From Mycolicibacterium neoaurum ATCC 25795 (lineage in GTDB: Bacteria; Actinomycetota; Actinomycetes; Mycobacteriales; Mycobacteriaceae): DNA of 64,000 bases. The stretch spans positions 1 through 64,000 of the forward strand of contig NZ_JMDW01000011.1 of the NCBI RefSeq assembly GCF_000691525.1. The letters are read 5' to 3'. The position numbers and the translations under genes are program-made. The notes beneath the pieces were generated by a model. The model made no database searches. It saw nothing but the letters and a program-made list of their open reading frames with translations, and had not been told where the DNA came from. Of the stretch, positions 1 through 8,812 are shown one piece after another; position 1 is the first letter of the stretch; every line of letters begins with the position of its first letter.

Positions 1-80
1 GCGATGTTCATCTCGGTCGCTGCACGGAACGCGCGGATGGCGATCTCGCCGCGGTTGGCCACCAAGAGTTTCGAAATCAT
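1..80 (-). CDS. pyc: Pyruvate carboxylase, N-terminal fragment
   Basis: Only the first 26 or so codons lie in the window, on the reverse strand from an ATG at 80. They read MISKLLVANRGEIAIRAF and onward, which is the typical start of the biotin-carboxylase domain of pyruvate carboxylase or related biotin enzymes. An AAGGAG Shine-Dalgarno lies about 11 nt upstream. The enzyme makes oxaloacetate from pyruvate, bicarbonate and ATP. In M. tuberculosis pca (Rv2967c) sits directly beside the VKOR gene, as here, and that supports pyruvate carboxylase over an acyl-CoA carboxylase subunit. Confidence 0.8.
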   Translation of the reverse strand, partial: MISKLLVANRGEIAIRAFRAATEMNI

Positions 81-250
81 CGAACTCTTACTCCTTCGTC
101 TTCGGATCCCGACGACCCCGCTCCGCACGAGTCGGTGGGGCGCCGTATTCGGCGCACTTGGCGACACCACAGACCGGCTGATGCGCAGGTATGAGGATAC
201 TGACCTGCGGTTAGCTCACCGCGGGATATCCCCGGACTGTGAGTGGTCGG

Positions 251-868
251 TTACAGGAGCGTCGACCAGTAGTTCCAGAAGCGGACCAAGATCAGCAACA
301 CGACGGCGGTGAACCACAGCGCCACGAGCGACCATCGCCAGTCGTAGAAGACGCGGCCGACACCCGTGGCGGTCTCGGCGCGCAGCGCGATGGAGGCGAC
401 CATCACCAGCAACGGGATGGTGACCGCCCAGACGACCATGCAGTAGGGGCACAGTGCCCCGATCCGGTACAGGCTCTGGAAGATCAGCCAGTGCACGAAC
501 ACGACACCGAGTGCGCTGCCCACCGCGAGGCCGATCCAGTACCAGCGCGGCAGCGACACCCTGGCCACCGCCAGCACGCCGGTGACGAGCACGACGGTGA
601 ACGCGATGATCCCGATCAACGAGTTGGGGAAGCCGAAGACCGAGGCCTGTGGGGTGACCATCACCGACCCGCAGGACAGCACCGGGTTCAGGCTGCACGA
701 CGGGACGTAGCTGGGATCGATGAGGATCTCGATCTTCTCGATGGTCAGCGTGGCGGCGGCCGCCAGGCCGAGCACACCGGCGATCAGAACCCCGATGGCG
801 CTGGATCTACGCACGCCGCTCGGCTCGACCGGAGTCTCGGCCGAGTCGAGGTCGGCGGTGGCGGTCAC
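251..868 (-). CDS. Vitamin K epoxide reductase family membrane protein (VKOR)
   Basis: This 205-residue polytopic membrane protein starts with GTG. It has the CPYC quinone-side motif (C140, C143) and a loop cysteine pair (C58, C66), with about five hydrophobic segments. Bacterial VKOR plays the part of DsbB: it reoxidises DsbA and passes electrons to quinone in the membrane. Its start overlaps the stop of the upstream DsbA-like gene by 4 bp, so the two are translationally coupled and probably partners. It corresponds to M. tuberculosis Rv2968c. Confidence 0.92.
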   Translation of the reverse strand: MTATADLDSAETPVEPSGVRRSSAIGVLIAGVLGLAAAATLTIEKIEILIDPSYVPSCSLNPVLSCGSVMVTPQASVFGFPNSLIGIIAFTVVLVTGVLAVARVSLPRWYWIGLAVGSALGVVFVHWLIFQSLYRIGALCPYCMVVWAVTIPLLVMVASIALRAETATGVGRVFYDWRWSLVALWFTAVVLLILVRFWNYWSTLL

Positions 869-1605
869 GATGCCGCGGCCAGACCCGGGACGTCGCCGAC
901 GATCTCCTTGATCTTGCCGACCAGCGCTTCGGGGGTGCTGTACTGGTAGTCCTCACCGTTGATCCGCACGGTGGGTGTGGCGTTGATCTTGGTGGCCGCA
1001 GCCATGCCGCCGGCCATCTTGACGTAGCGCTCCTTGTCGATGCACTCGGGCACCTTGCCGGCGGCGCCTGCCTGCCGGGCGGTCTCGATCAGCTGTGCGT
1101 TGGTCGGGTATGAGCCGCCGACCTCCGAGGGCTGCTGGGCGTAGAGGGCGCCGTGGAAGCGGCGGAACGCCTCGACGGATTCGTCGGCGACACAGTAGGC
1201 AGCGCCGCTGGCACGCGAGGAGTAGTTCTGGTTCCCGGCGCTGTCGAGGATGCCGACCATGTAGTAGTCGACCGCGATCACGCCCTTGTCGATGAGCTGG
1301 TTGATCGTCGAGCCGAAGGCCTTCTCGAATGCTCCGCAGTGCGGGCAGAGCGGATCTTCGTACACCGAGAGCACGACCTTGGGGTCGACGCCGTCGTCAT
1401 TGCGGACCACCTGGCTGGATTCGACGCGGACCGCCCGGGCCTCACCGGCCTCGGGGTTCGTCTCCCCATTCAGCACGATCCACAGCACCAGTGCCACCGC
1501 GAACAGGACGACCACCGAGGTCAGCCCGATCTGGACGAGAAGGTTGCGCTTGCGGTCAGCGGCCTTCAAGTCGTAACTGGCCTGCTTCTTCGGTTTGTTC
1601 GCCAC
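865..1605 (-). CDS. Membrane-anchored DsbA-like thiol oxidoreductase
   Basis: The protein has 246 residues and starts with GTG. One N-terminal membrane anchor lies at about residues 24-46, followed by a thioredoxin/DsbA domain with the CPHC active site (C87, C90) and a cis-proline segment (ATPTV) near the C-terminus. It introduces disulfides into exported proteins and is reoxidised by the VKOR protein encoded immediately downstream with a 4-bp overlap. It corresponds to M. tuberculosis Rv2969c. The lipN stop lies 10 bp upstream, so lipN, dsbA and VKOR may be one transcript. Confidence 0.92.
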   Translation of the reverse strand: MANKPKKQASYDLKAADRKRNLLVQIGLTSVVVLFAVALVLWIVLNGETNPEAGEARAVRVESSQVVRNDDGVDPKVVLSVYEDPLCPHCGAFEKAFGSTINQLIDKGVIAVDYYMVGILDSAGNQNYSSRASGAAYCVADESVEAFRRFHGALYAQQPSEVGGSYPTNAQLIETARQAGAAGKVPECIDKERYVKMAGGMAAATKINATPTVRINGEDYQYSTPEALVGKIKEIVGDVPGLAAAS

Positions 1606-1615
1606 GGGATGCAGC

Positions 1616-2698
1616 CTACCGGCTCAGATGCGCCCGCAGCGCCGAGGTGAGGTCGACGACAGCGAGTTCACTGTCCCCGCCGAGAGGAAAGAAATTGATG
1701 AACGCGTGCACCAGCGAGCCGTACTCGCGGTGATCGACCGGCACGCCCGCGGCGGTGAGCGCGCGGGCATAGGCCCTGCCCTCGTCGCGCAGCGGGTCGA
1801 AACCGGCCGTCACTACCAGCGCGGGCGACAGTCCGGTCAGGTCGGCGGCGTGCAGTGGCGCCACCCGAGGGTCGTCGTGGGCCACGCCCGAACCGGCGAC
1901 GTAATGGTGGTCGAACCAATCGATATCGGCCTTGGTGAGGAAGAAGCCTTCGGCGAACAGCGAGCGCGAGACCGTTTCACCCACCGGATCGACCATCGGA
2001 TAGATCAGGAGTTGCAGCGCAGGCATCCTCGTGCCGGTGGTGCGGGCGGTCTGGGTGACCACGGCGGCGAGATTGCCACCCGCGCTGTCGCCGCCGACGG
2101 CGACCCGGTCAGGGTCCGCACCGAGCTCCGCGGCATGGTCCAACGCCCACGTATAGGCAGCGTGGCAGTCCTCGGCCGCGGCGGGCGCCTTGTGTTCGGG
2201 CGCTAGCCGATAGTCGACGGCAAGCACGTGCACGCCGGCATCGCGGCAGATCCGGCGGCAGAACCCGTCATGGGTGGCCAAGCTGCCGACGACAAAACCG
2301 CCACCGTGAAAGAAAACCAGCAGCGGCGCACCTGCCTCGCCGCGGTAATGCCGCAGCGTCAGCGGGCCGGCCGGTCCGGCGATGGAGAAGTCATCGGTCG
2401 GCACGACGATGTCGGCCGTGAAGGCGGCCGATGCGGCGTCGAGCTGGGTGCGCGCGACGGTGACATCGTCGCAGGCCACAAGGCCACCGATACCCGAGGC
2501 GCGTTGCGCGTTGAGGAGCAATTGCAGGCTGGTGTCCAGGGTGTTGCCGTCGATGACGACGCTGCGCCGTCCCATCAGCAGTCTCTTGACGGGATCCGGG
2601 ATGCGCGCCAGCAGCGGCACCGACACCCGGCTCGCGACGGTTGCGGCCTTCAGTCGCAGCGGGCTCGGGTTCGGCCGCGCTGGCAGACTCGTTTCCAT
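1616..2698 (-). CDS. lipN: HSL-family alpha/beta hydrolase (LipN-like esterase)
   Basis: This 360-residue esterase of the hormone-sensitive-lipase family has an HGGG oxyanion motif near residue 131, a GDSAGG nucleophile elbow near 203, a catalytic Asp in FDPLRDE near 300 and a His in VHAF near 330. The reading frame runs further upstream, but the ATG at 2698 is chosen because a strong GAGGGGG Shine-Dalgarno sits just before it. The start overlaps the divergent aldo/keto reductase start in a shared CATG. It matches M. tuberculosis lipN (Rv2970c) by position. The natural substrate cannot be read from sequence. Confidence 0.85.
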   Translation of the reverse strand: METSLPARPNPSPLRLKAATVASRVSVPLLARIPDPVKRLLMGRRSVVIDGNTLDTSLQLLLNAQRASGIGGLVACDDVTVARTQLDAASAAFTADIVVPTDDFSIAGPAGPLTLRHYRGEAGAPLLVFFHGGGFVVGSLATHDGFCRRICRDAGVHVLAVDYRLAPEHKAPAAAEDCHAAYTWALDHAAELGADPDRVAVGGDSAGGNLAAVVTQTARTTGTRMPALQLLIYPMVDPVGETVSRSLFAEGFFLTKADIDWFDHHYVAGSGVAHDDPRVAPLHAADLTGLSPALVVTAGFDPLRDEGRAYARALTAAGVPVDHREYGSLVHAFINFFPLGGDSELAVVDLTSALRAHLSR

Positions 2699-3536
2699 GA
2701 CTGCCCCCTCATATCCCACACGGTTGCTCAACGACGGACATTCCATCCCCGCGGTCGGGTTGGGAGTCTGGCAGACCCCGCCCGAGGACACCAGACTCGC
2801 GGTGGAGAGTGCCCTGCGCACGGGCTATCGCCACATCGACACCGCCGCGGTCTATCAGAACGAAACCGAGGTCGGCGAGGGTCTGGTGTCCTCGGGCGTG
2901 CCCCGCGCGGACATCTATCTGGTCACCAAGTTGTGGAACTCCGAACAGGGCTACGACAAGGCGTTGCGGGCATTCGATGCCAGCGCCCAACGCCTTGGCG
3001 TGGACTATGTCGATCTCTACCTGATCCACTGGCCGCTGCCCGAGATCAACCTCTACGTGGAGAGCTTCAAGGCGTTGTCCACGCTGCGTGACGAGGGCCG
3101 GGTCCGTTCCATCGGCGTCAGTAACTTCCAGCCCGAGCATCTGCGCACACTCATCGACGCCACCGGGATCGTGCCGGCGGTCAATCAGATCGAACTGCAC
3201 CCCCGGCTTCCGCAGCAGGAGCTGCGCGACCTGCACGCCGAGCTGGGCATCGCCACGGAGGCGTGGAGCCCCTTGGGCCAGGGTGGTCTGCTCAGCGAAC
3301 CGGCGGTGACGGCGATTGCCGAGACACACAGCAAAACACCAGCCCAGGTGCTGATCAGATGGCATCTGCAGCTGGGTAATATCGTCATCCCGAAGTCGGT
3401 GAACCCCGATCGGATAGCGAGTAACTTCGACGTGTTCGACTTCGAGTTGACCGAAAAGGACATCGCGTCCATCGGATCGCTCGATGACGGCACCCGGTTG
3501 GGTCCCGACCCACGCACCTTCAACTTCACGGGATAG
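2697..3536 (+). CDS. Aldo/keto reductase, first of a tandem pair
   Basis: This is a 279-residue NADPH-dependent TIM-barrel reductase of the AKR superfamily, with catalytic tetrad D48, Y53, K78 and H111 (in LIHWP). The N-terminus (PTRLLNDGHSIPAVGLG) is the usual AKR start and fixes the ATG at 2697. No Shine-Dalgarno is visible. A CAGACT hexamer ends 7 nt before the ATG, so the mRNA may be leaderless. The gene is followed after 7 bp by a second AKR of equal length, which suggests duplication and co-transcription. The substrate is unknown. Confidence 0.9.
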   Translation: MTAPSYPTRLLNDGHSIPAVGLGVWQTPPEDTRLAVESALRTGYRHIDTAAVYQNETEVGEGLVSSGVPRADIYLVTKLWNSEQGYDKALRAFDASAQRLGVDYVDLYLIHWPLPEINLYVESFKALSTLRDEGRVRSIGVSNFQPEHLRTLIDATGIVPAVNQIELHPRLPQQELRDLHAELGIATEAWSPLGQGGLLSEPAVTAIAETHSKTPAQVLIRWHLQLGNIVIPKSVNPDRIASNFDVFDFELTEKDIASIGSLDDGTRLGPDPRTFNFTG

Positions 3537-3543
3537 GTAGGAC

Positions 3544-4383
3544 ATGACATCGGCAGCAGCTGTGCCCAGTATCGGCTTGAACGACGAGAACACGATTCCG
3601 GTTCTCGGAATCGGGGTGGGCGAGCTGACTGACGATGAGGCCGAGCGCGCGGTGTCGGCAGCGCTGGAAATCGGTGTCCGGCTTATCGACACCGCCGCCG
3701 CCTACGGTAACGAGGCCGGCGTGGGTCGTGCCATCGCCGCGTCGGGTATCCCGCGTGCCGAGATCTTCCTCACCACCAAGCTGGCAACTCAGGATCAGGG
3801 CTTCCAGGCTTCTCAGGACGCCGCCAAGGTCAGCCTGGACCGGCTCGGCGTCGACTACCTGGACCTGTATCTGATCCACTGGCCGGGTGGGGACACCGGT
3901 AAGTATGTCGACAGCTGGGGTGGGCTGCTGCGGGTACGCGAGGACAAGTTGGCCACGTCCATCGGTGTCGCCAACTTCACACCGGATGATCTGACCAACA
4001 TCATCGACCTGTCCTTCGTGGCACCCGCGATCAACCAGATCGAACTGCACCCCCAGCTGGTGCAGACCGAACAGCGTGCCGCGCATGCCGAGCACAACAT
4101 CGTGACCGAGGCCTACAGCCCGCTGGGCGTCGGCAAGCTGTTGGACAACCCGACCGTGACCGCGGTGGCGGCGCAGTACGGCAAGACCCCGGCGCAGGTG
4201 TTGATCCGGTGGAACCTGCAGTTGGGCAACGTGGTCATCCCGCGTTCGGCCAAGCCCGAGCGCATCGCGGAGAACTTCGACGTACTGGACTTCGAGTTGG
4301 CCGAGGAGCATCTCGCGGCGCTGACCGGGCTCGATGACGGCACCCGGTACCGCCCGGACCCGGCCACCTACACCGGGACCTAG
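3544..4383 (+). CDS. Aldo/keto reductase, second of a tandem pair
   Basis: This 279-residue AKR has the tetrad D49, Y54, K79 and H112. It resembles the upstream copy along its whole length but differs in the loops: LATQDQGFQ replaces LWNSEQGYD after the catalytic Lys, and LIHWPGGD replaces LIHWPLPE. The two paralogues therefore probably differ in substrate. Its N-terminus ([15 protein letters not shown]) is the closer match to M. tuberculosis Rv2971, so the first copy would be the extra one. Confidence 0.9.
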   Translation: MTSAAAVPSIGLNDENTIPVLGIGVGELTDDEAERAVSAALEIGVRLIDTAAAYGNEAGVGRAIAASGIPRAEIFLTTKLATQDQGFQASQDAAKVSLDRLGVDYLDLYLIHWPGGDTGKYVDSWGGLLRVREDKLATSIGVANFTPDDLTNIIDLSFVAPAINQIELHPQLVQTEQRAAHAEHNIVTEAYSPLGVGKLLDNPTVTAVAAQYGKTPAQVLIRWNLQLGNVVIPRSAKPERIAENFDVLDFELAEEHLAALTGLDDGTRYRPDPATYTGT

Positions 4384-4390
4384 TCTCTTG

Positions 4391-4440
4391 CGATTTCGGT
4401 GAGGAGACGTGTGCTGTGCGCACGTTTCCTCACCGAAGAC
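4391..4440. terminator. Stem-loop between convergent genes, family A
   Basis: TTCGGTGAGGA (4395-4405) pairs with TCCTCACCGAA (4427-4437), and the stem continues inward through ACGTG/CACGT. No T-run follows. It fills the gap between the AKR stop and the stop of the convergent membrane gene. The outer arm nearly matches that of the stem-loop at 57560-57618. Confidence 0.6.
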
Positions 4441-4442
4441 GC

Positions 4443-5585
4443 TCAGGCGACAGCCGCGGGCCGCTTCACCGGGTTGGTGGTCGAAACCGTCAGCGCGGCA
4501 GCGGCACTGAGGCCGGCAATCGCGAAGCACACCACGGTGTAGGCGAGGCTGCCCACCGGATCACCATTGCCGGTGACGCCGTCGACAGCCGAGAAGTACG
4601 CGGGCAGGGCGGTGGCCCACAACACCGCCATCACCGCCAGATACAGCACGCCATAACGAATCATCGGCGGATTCACGTAGCGCGCTTCGGTGGCAGAGGC
4701 AGCCGTATTGCGCAATCGCTGCCACTGCTTGTAGAGCACCGGGACCGCGACGACGGTGATCACCAACAATTCCAACGCGTACACGACACCCATCACGGTG
4801 ACGTTGGTGAATGAGCCGATGACCGTCGCAGGCGCCGGCAGCAGCACCGTGCCCACCGAGGCGAGCAGACCCACCACCACGGTGCGCCAGAGGATCTGGG
4901 CGCCACTGAAGCGCCGTCCGCGGTCGACGTATCTGCCGACGAAGAACTGGACACAGAATGCCAGCGACATCGGCCAGAGCGCGGCGAAAACCACCACGCT
5001 GGGCAACGGCACCGAGGCGAAGAACGGTTGGTTCATCGGATGCTCCAGCGTCCATTCCCACCAGCGCAGCTGCGGTCCCAGATGGTCGAAGATCTCGTAG
5101 AACGCATGGTGGACGAAGCCGACGCACACCGCACCGACGAGCGTGCCGTACCGGCGGAACACACCGAGATTGCGCACGATCTCGAAGGCGATGGTGGCCA
5201 TCAGCGGATAGATCGCCACGATGTAGAGAGGCAACCTGCCCCAGAGGAATTCGACCGTGAAGACATTGTGCGCGAACATCGTGTCGATGTGTTCCTCGAT
5301 GCCGAATGCGGCCGGGAAGTACAGCGGTGGTTCGATGATCAGCAGATAGGCGATGGCGCCGAACCACAACACGAGGTTGGTGGCGTCACCGTGGCGGCGC
5401 AGTCGGATCACCGCATAGGCCAACGCCAGCACGACCCCGACGATGATCGTCAGCTCGAGTACCGGCAGCGTCCAATTCTCCAGTGCCAGCGGGTTACGCA
5501 CCTCGACCAGACCGCCGGCCTCCGCGCAACTGAAGCCAAGCCGCTCGGCGAGCTGCTCGAAGGTCGGTCTACACAGATCAGACAT
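4443..5585 (-). CDS. Polytopic membrane protein of unknown function
   Basis: This 380-residue protein has roughly nine to ten hydrophobic segments. Charged and histidine-containing loops occur in between (for example GFVHHAFYEIFDHLGPQLRWW and EHIDTMFAHN), which could bind metal or a cofactor; that is a guess. I do not recognise the family. The start overlaps the end of the diiron-like hydrolase gene by 8 bp, so the two are coupled and probably act together. The pair is absent from the M. tuberculosis order as I remember it. Confidence 0.75.
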   Translation of the reverse strand: MSDLCRPTFEQLAERLGFSCAEAGGLVEVRNPLALENWTLPVLELTIIVGVVLALAYAVIRLRRHGDATNLVLWFGAIAYLLIIEPPLYFPAAFGIEEHIDTMFAHNVFTVEFLWGRLPLYIVAIYPLMATIAFEIVRNLGVFRRYGTLVGAVCVGFVHHAFYEIFDHLGPQLRWWEWTLEHPMNQPFFASVPLPSVVVFAALWPMSLAFCVQFFVGRYVDRGRRFSGAQILWRTVVVGLLASVGTVLLPAPATVIGSFTNVTVMGVVYALELLVITVVAVPVLYKQWQRLRNTAASATEARYVNPPMIRYGVLYLAVMAVLWATALPAYFSAVDGVTGNGDPVGSLAYTVVCFAIAGLSAAAALTVSTTNPVKRPAAVA

Positions 5586-6504
5586 CGGCGGACGCCTGCT
5601 GATTCGTGTACCACTGTGTCACGTCGTATCCCTCGTCATAGCGTCTGAACCATTCGTCGGCCAGCACCGGCAACTTCTCGTGGGTGGGATCATGGCCGGG
5701 AATCTGACTGCGGACGATACCCACCAGGGCAGCCAGCTGTTCGCGGAAACCCAGATGCGGGAACGGTGCTTGCAACGGCCCGTAGTCCGGTCGGCGACCG
5801 ATGCGACTGAGCAGCGCGTTCTTTCGCCGTTCCAGGGCGAAGGTCGATACCGCATCGACCTTGCGCACCTCCAGCGGAAGATGCCGGTTGAACCCGTCGC
5901 ACGCCATCCGCACCACGTCCATCACGTGTTTGAAGATCGACGGTGCCATGCGTGCGCGGTACCACGGGTCGCCGACCAGATCGTTGTAGATGATCAGCGC
6001 CGAGCTGCGGTGCTCGACCTCTTCGACGAAATGCCACAGGAACAGCGAGGCCACCCGGTCGTCGCCGGGCGCGAAAAGGGTGTCGTCATTGTCGAGCATC
6101 AGCTTGAACACCGGAGTGAACGTGGCCTCCAGATCGGCGGTGTAGGCCAGCCGGTACTTCAACGGCTTGTTCTCGACCAGATCGTCGAAGGCGGCGATGA
6201 CTTCATCGAGGGTTTCCTTGAGCGCCGGGTAGGCCTTGATCAGGCCCCGGGCGTGCTGACGGTGGGCCATCGAGTGCTGACCCTCTTGCCGGACGAACGC
6301 GTCCGCCTCGTCGGCGATCGGTGAGCCGGCGAGCAGCGGTTTCGCCTCGGCCATGGTGCTGACGATCATCTTCTCGAAGGCGATGGCCAGGAAGGAGACG
6401 GCATTGGCCATCGCAGAGAAGGCGGGATTGGTCTCATTCCAGAGAAACGGCACGTCGTAGTCGGCGAAGGCGAAGCGCATCTTGCGCACCTGGAGATCGG
6501 TCAT
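5578..6504 (-). CDS. Predicted metal-dependent hydrolase (COG3687/PF10118 type)
   Basis: The 308-residue helical protein has the metal-ligand pattern of the predicted metal-dependent hydrolase family: EKM, an EGQHSMAH segment and a later HFVEEVEH segment, all resembling a ferritin-like di-metal site. ATG 6504 is chosen; a GTG one codon upstream is equally possible. It is coupled to the membrane protein downstream and divergent from a TetR gene, which is the obvious candidate regulator. The reaction is not established for this family. Confidence 0.8.
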   Translation of the reverse strand: MTDLQVRKMRFAFADYDVPFLWNETNPAFSAMANAVSFLAIAFEKMIVSTMAEAKPLLAGSPIADEADAFVRQEGQHSMAHRQHARGLIKAYPALKETLDEVIAAFDDLVENKPLKYRLAYTADLEATFTPVFKLMLDNDDTLFAPGDDRVASLFLWHFVEEVEHRSSALIIYNDLVGDPWYRARMAPSIFKHVMDVVRMACDGFNRHLPLEVRKVDAVSTFALERRKNALLSRIGRRPDYGPLQAPFPHLGFREQLAALVGIVRSQIPGHDPTHEKLPVLADEWFRRYDEGYDVTQWYTNQQASADV

Positions 6505-6522
6505 CACCGCAAGCTATCACAC

Positions 6523-6551
6523 AATCATACGCACTTTTGTCTGACTGTATG
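6523..6551. promoter_or_regulatory. Candidate TetR operator between divergent genes
   Basis: CATAC (6526-6530) and GTATG (6547-6551) form an inverted repeat with a 16-bp spacer in the 92-bp gap between the hydrolase and tetR genes. It overlaps a possible reverse-strand -10 (TATGAT, 6523-6528). This is a weak, purely sequence-based proposal. Confidence 0.35.
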
Positions 6552-6596
6552 TTGACTTGGGCGTGCTAGCGTCGCCATGCCGAGAGGAAGGTGCCG

Positions 6597-7211
6597 ATGG
6601 CGCGCAGGCGCGGCTGGGGCGGCGATCCCCCGCACAGTGACGAGGAGGCCACCCGGCGAATCGTCACGGCCGCCGTCGAACTGGTCAGTTCGACCGGCAC
6701 AGCGATCTCCCTCGCCGAAGTCGCGAACTCGTTGGGCATCATCCGCCAGACCGTGTATCGGTACTTCCCCACCTCCGACGCCCTCATGCACGCCGTGGCC
6801 ATGGCTTCGGTGGACGCCTTCCTCGATCGCCTCTCCACGGCCGTCGAAGGCATCCACGACCCGGCCGAGGCCATCACCGAGGGCACCGTGTTCACCCTCG
6901 ACGAGGTAACCCGCACACCGCATCTGGGCATCCTGCTGTCGGAGTCCTATCCGCATGACCACAGTGGCGCCCTCACCTCCGCGGAGGCACGTGCCATCGG
7001 CATGCGGATGATCGACCGCTTCGATGTCGACTGGTCCGCGTACGGTTACGACGAAACCAGTCTGGGCGAGCTCGTCGAGTTCACGCTGCGCACCATGCTG
7101 TCCTTCTTCGTCGCACCGAACACCGACAGGACACCACAGGAACTACGAAAGTTCTTGCGCCGCTGGCTCGGTGGGGCGGTCGCCGCCCAACAGACGCAGA
7201 GCCCGAACTGA
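6597..7211 (+). CDS. TetR-family transcriptional regulator
   Basis: This 204-residue regulator has an N-terminal TetR helix-turn-helix: the ISLAEVANSLGI segment is followed by RQTVYRYFPTSDALM. The C-terminal ligand domain is not recognisable. ATG 6597 is preferred because GAGGAAGG lies 5-6 nt before it; a GTG at 6591 overlaps that Shine-Dalgarno. It is divergent from the hydrolase/membrane pair, which it probably represses, and 29 bp upstream of the kinase gene. Confidence 0.88.
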   Translation: MARRRGWGGDPPHSDEEATRRIVTAAVELVSSTGTAISLAEVANSLGIIRQTVYRYFPTSDALMHAVAMASVDAFLDRLSTAVEGIHDPAEAITEGTVFTLDEVTRTPHLGILLSESYPHDHSGALTSAEARAIGMRMIDRFDVDWSAYGYDETSLGELVEFTLRTMLSFFVAPNTDRTPQELRKFLRRWLGGAVAAQQTQSPN

Positions 7212-7228
7212 ACCGCACCGGCGTCCTC

Positions 7229-7240
7229 TAGGGTTATCCC
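7229..7240 (+). promoter_or_regulatory. -10 element of a likely leaderless kinase transcript
   Basis: TAGGGT (7229-7234) is followed by 6 nt and then the GTG start at 7241, with no Shine-Dalgarno between. The arrangement fits transcription starting at or next to the start codon. Confidence 0.45.
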
Positions 7241-8809
7241 GTGCACGAAGGGACCCCGTTCGGTCGGTATCGCCTGGCGACCATGCTGGGCCGTGGCGGC
7301 ATGGGCGAGGTGTGGCGCGCCTTTGACACCGCGATGAACAGATGGGTGGCACTGAAGGTGCTGCCGCCCAGCCTCGCCGATGACGACACCTACCAACGAC
7401 GGTTCCGCCGCGAGGCCCAGGTGGCCGCCGGGCTGGACGAACCGCACATCGTCCCGATCCATGATTTCGGCGAGATCGACGGACGGCTGTACGTCACCAT
7501 GCGGCTGATCGAGGGCAGGACTGTCCAGGACCTCCTCGCAACCGGAGCGCTGCCGCCGCATCGGGCGGTAGGCATCACCGAACAAATCGCCGCGGCACTA
7601 CACGCCGCCCACACCGTCGGGCTGGTGCACCGCGACGTCAAACCGTCGAACATCCTGGTGACACCCGCCGATTTCGCGTACCTCATCGACTTCGGGATCG
7701 CCAGGGCCTCCGACGGCACGAAATTGACCAGTACCGGTTCCACGATCGGCACCCTGGCGTATATGGCACCGGAGCGATTGTCGACCGACAGCTCTGATGC
7801 GCGTGCCGACATCTACGCACTGACCTGCGTGCTGCATGAATGCCTGACCGGCCGGCAACCCTTTCCCGGTGACAGCGTCGAACGTCAGATCACCGGTCAT
7901 CTCACTCTGCCTCCACCCAGACCGTCGATGATGCAGCCCGGGGTTCCCGCCTTGATGGATCAGGTCATCGCGACCGGGATGGCCAAGAATCCCGAACACC
8001 GCTACGCCACCACGGGCGAACTTGCCGCCGCCGCCCGTGCCGCCATCGCCACGCCGGCCACCTACGGACCGACCGCCGCCCACTGGCCACCGCCCCATCC
8101 CGCGCCGCAGCAATCGTGGCCGGCCGGCCCGGCGTGGCAGCCGGCAGCTGCGGCGCGGCCGTGGTGGCGCGGACCGGCCGTGCTGATCCCGATCGCACTG
8201 TTCGCCGCCATCGCCATCGCAGCCACGACAGTTCTGGTGGCCACCCGTGGTGACACCACGTCGAACGCGGGCCAGCAGGCGATTTCGCCGAGCGCAACCG
8301 ATCGCCGCGCCATACCGTCGAATACGCCTGCCCCACGGACTGTTCCACCCACGTCGACCTCGACGGCGGCGAGTACCCCGGAACTCCAGAACGCCAAGGG
8401 ACTGGACGGACTGCTCCAGACGATTCGGGACAAGTTCGGTGACACCATGGGCTTCTCGCTGGTGGTGTATCCCAGCCATGCGGTCTACGACCGGCCCACC
8501 CCGACGAACGCGAATGCCAAGGACAGCTTCACCTATCGCGGCGAAGGCTGGGAAGAATGGGGCCCGACGATGTCGACCAGTGCCTTCGACATCCTGGTCG
8601 ACCTCAGTCAGATCAACACGGCCGCCGTCGCCGATGTCCTCGGCAATGCACCGCGGCACACCGGCGCACCCGTCGGCTCGGACAGTTACCTGATCATCGA
8701 AGGCGCCGAAGGCGGCGGCCTGGATCTGATCATCCACTCGACCGAGCCCGGGACCGGCTTCCTGAAGCTGAACCCGGATGGCAGTATCAAGCAGGTCTAC
8801 CCACCGTAA
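7241..8809 (+). CDS. Transmembrane Ser/Thr protein kinase (PknE/PknF-like architecture)
   Basis: The protein has 522 residues. A kinase domain spans about 8-275, with a glycine loop (GRGGMGEVW), K39, the HRDVKPSN catalytic loop near 130, DFG near 151 and an activation loop (TSTGSTIGTLAYMAPE). A Pro/Ala/Trp-rich linker follows, then one membrane helix at about 311-333, a Ser/Thr/Pro-rich stalk and an extracellular domain of about 130 residues that I do not recognise. It probably senses an outside signal and phosphorylates cytosolic targets. The start is GTG, probably leaderless. It ends 3 bp from a convergent beta-lactamase-like gene. Confidence 0.93.
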   Translation: MHEGTPFGRYRLATMLGRGGMGEVWRAFDTAMNRWVALKVLPPSLADDDTYQRRFRREAQVAAGLDEPHIVPIHDFGEIDGRLYVTMRLIEGRTVQDLLATGALPPHRAVGITEQIAAALHAAHTVGLVHRDVKPSNILVTPADFAYLIDFGIARASDGTKLTSTGSTIGTLAYMAPERLSTDSSDARADIYALTCVLHECLTGRQPFPGDSVERQITGHLTLPPPRPSMMQPGVPALMDQVIATGMAKNPEHRYATTGELAAAARAAIATPATYGPTAAHWPPPHPAPQQSWPAGPAWQPAAAARPWWRGPAVLIPIALFAAIAIAATTVLVATRGDTTSNAGQQAISPSATDRRAIPSNTPAPRTVPPTSTSTAASTPELQNAKGLDGLLQTIRDKFGDTMGFSLVVYPSHAVYDRPTPTNANAKDSFTYRGEGWEEWGPTMSTSAFDILVDLSQINTAAVADVLGNAPRHTGAPVGSDSYLIIEGAEGGGLDLIIHSTEPGTGFLKLNPDGSIKQVYPP

Positions 8810-8812
8810 CAG

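Noticed and set aside
81..250. Possible small gene between pyc and the VKOR gene
   Set aside because: No frame has a ribosome site and coding-like composition; the stretch most likely holds the pyc promoter and the VKOR gene end.
216..698. Reverse and forward open frames overlapping the VKOR gene
   Set aside because: They are GC-rich shadow frames with Arg/Gly/His-rich content, no domains and no ribosome site; VKOR in the other frame has clear motifs.
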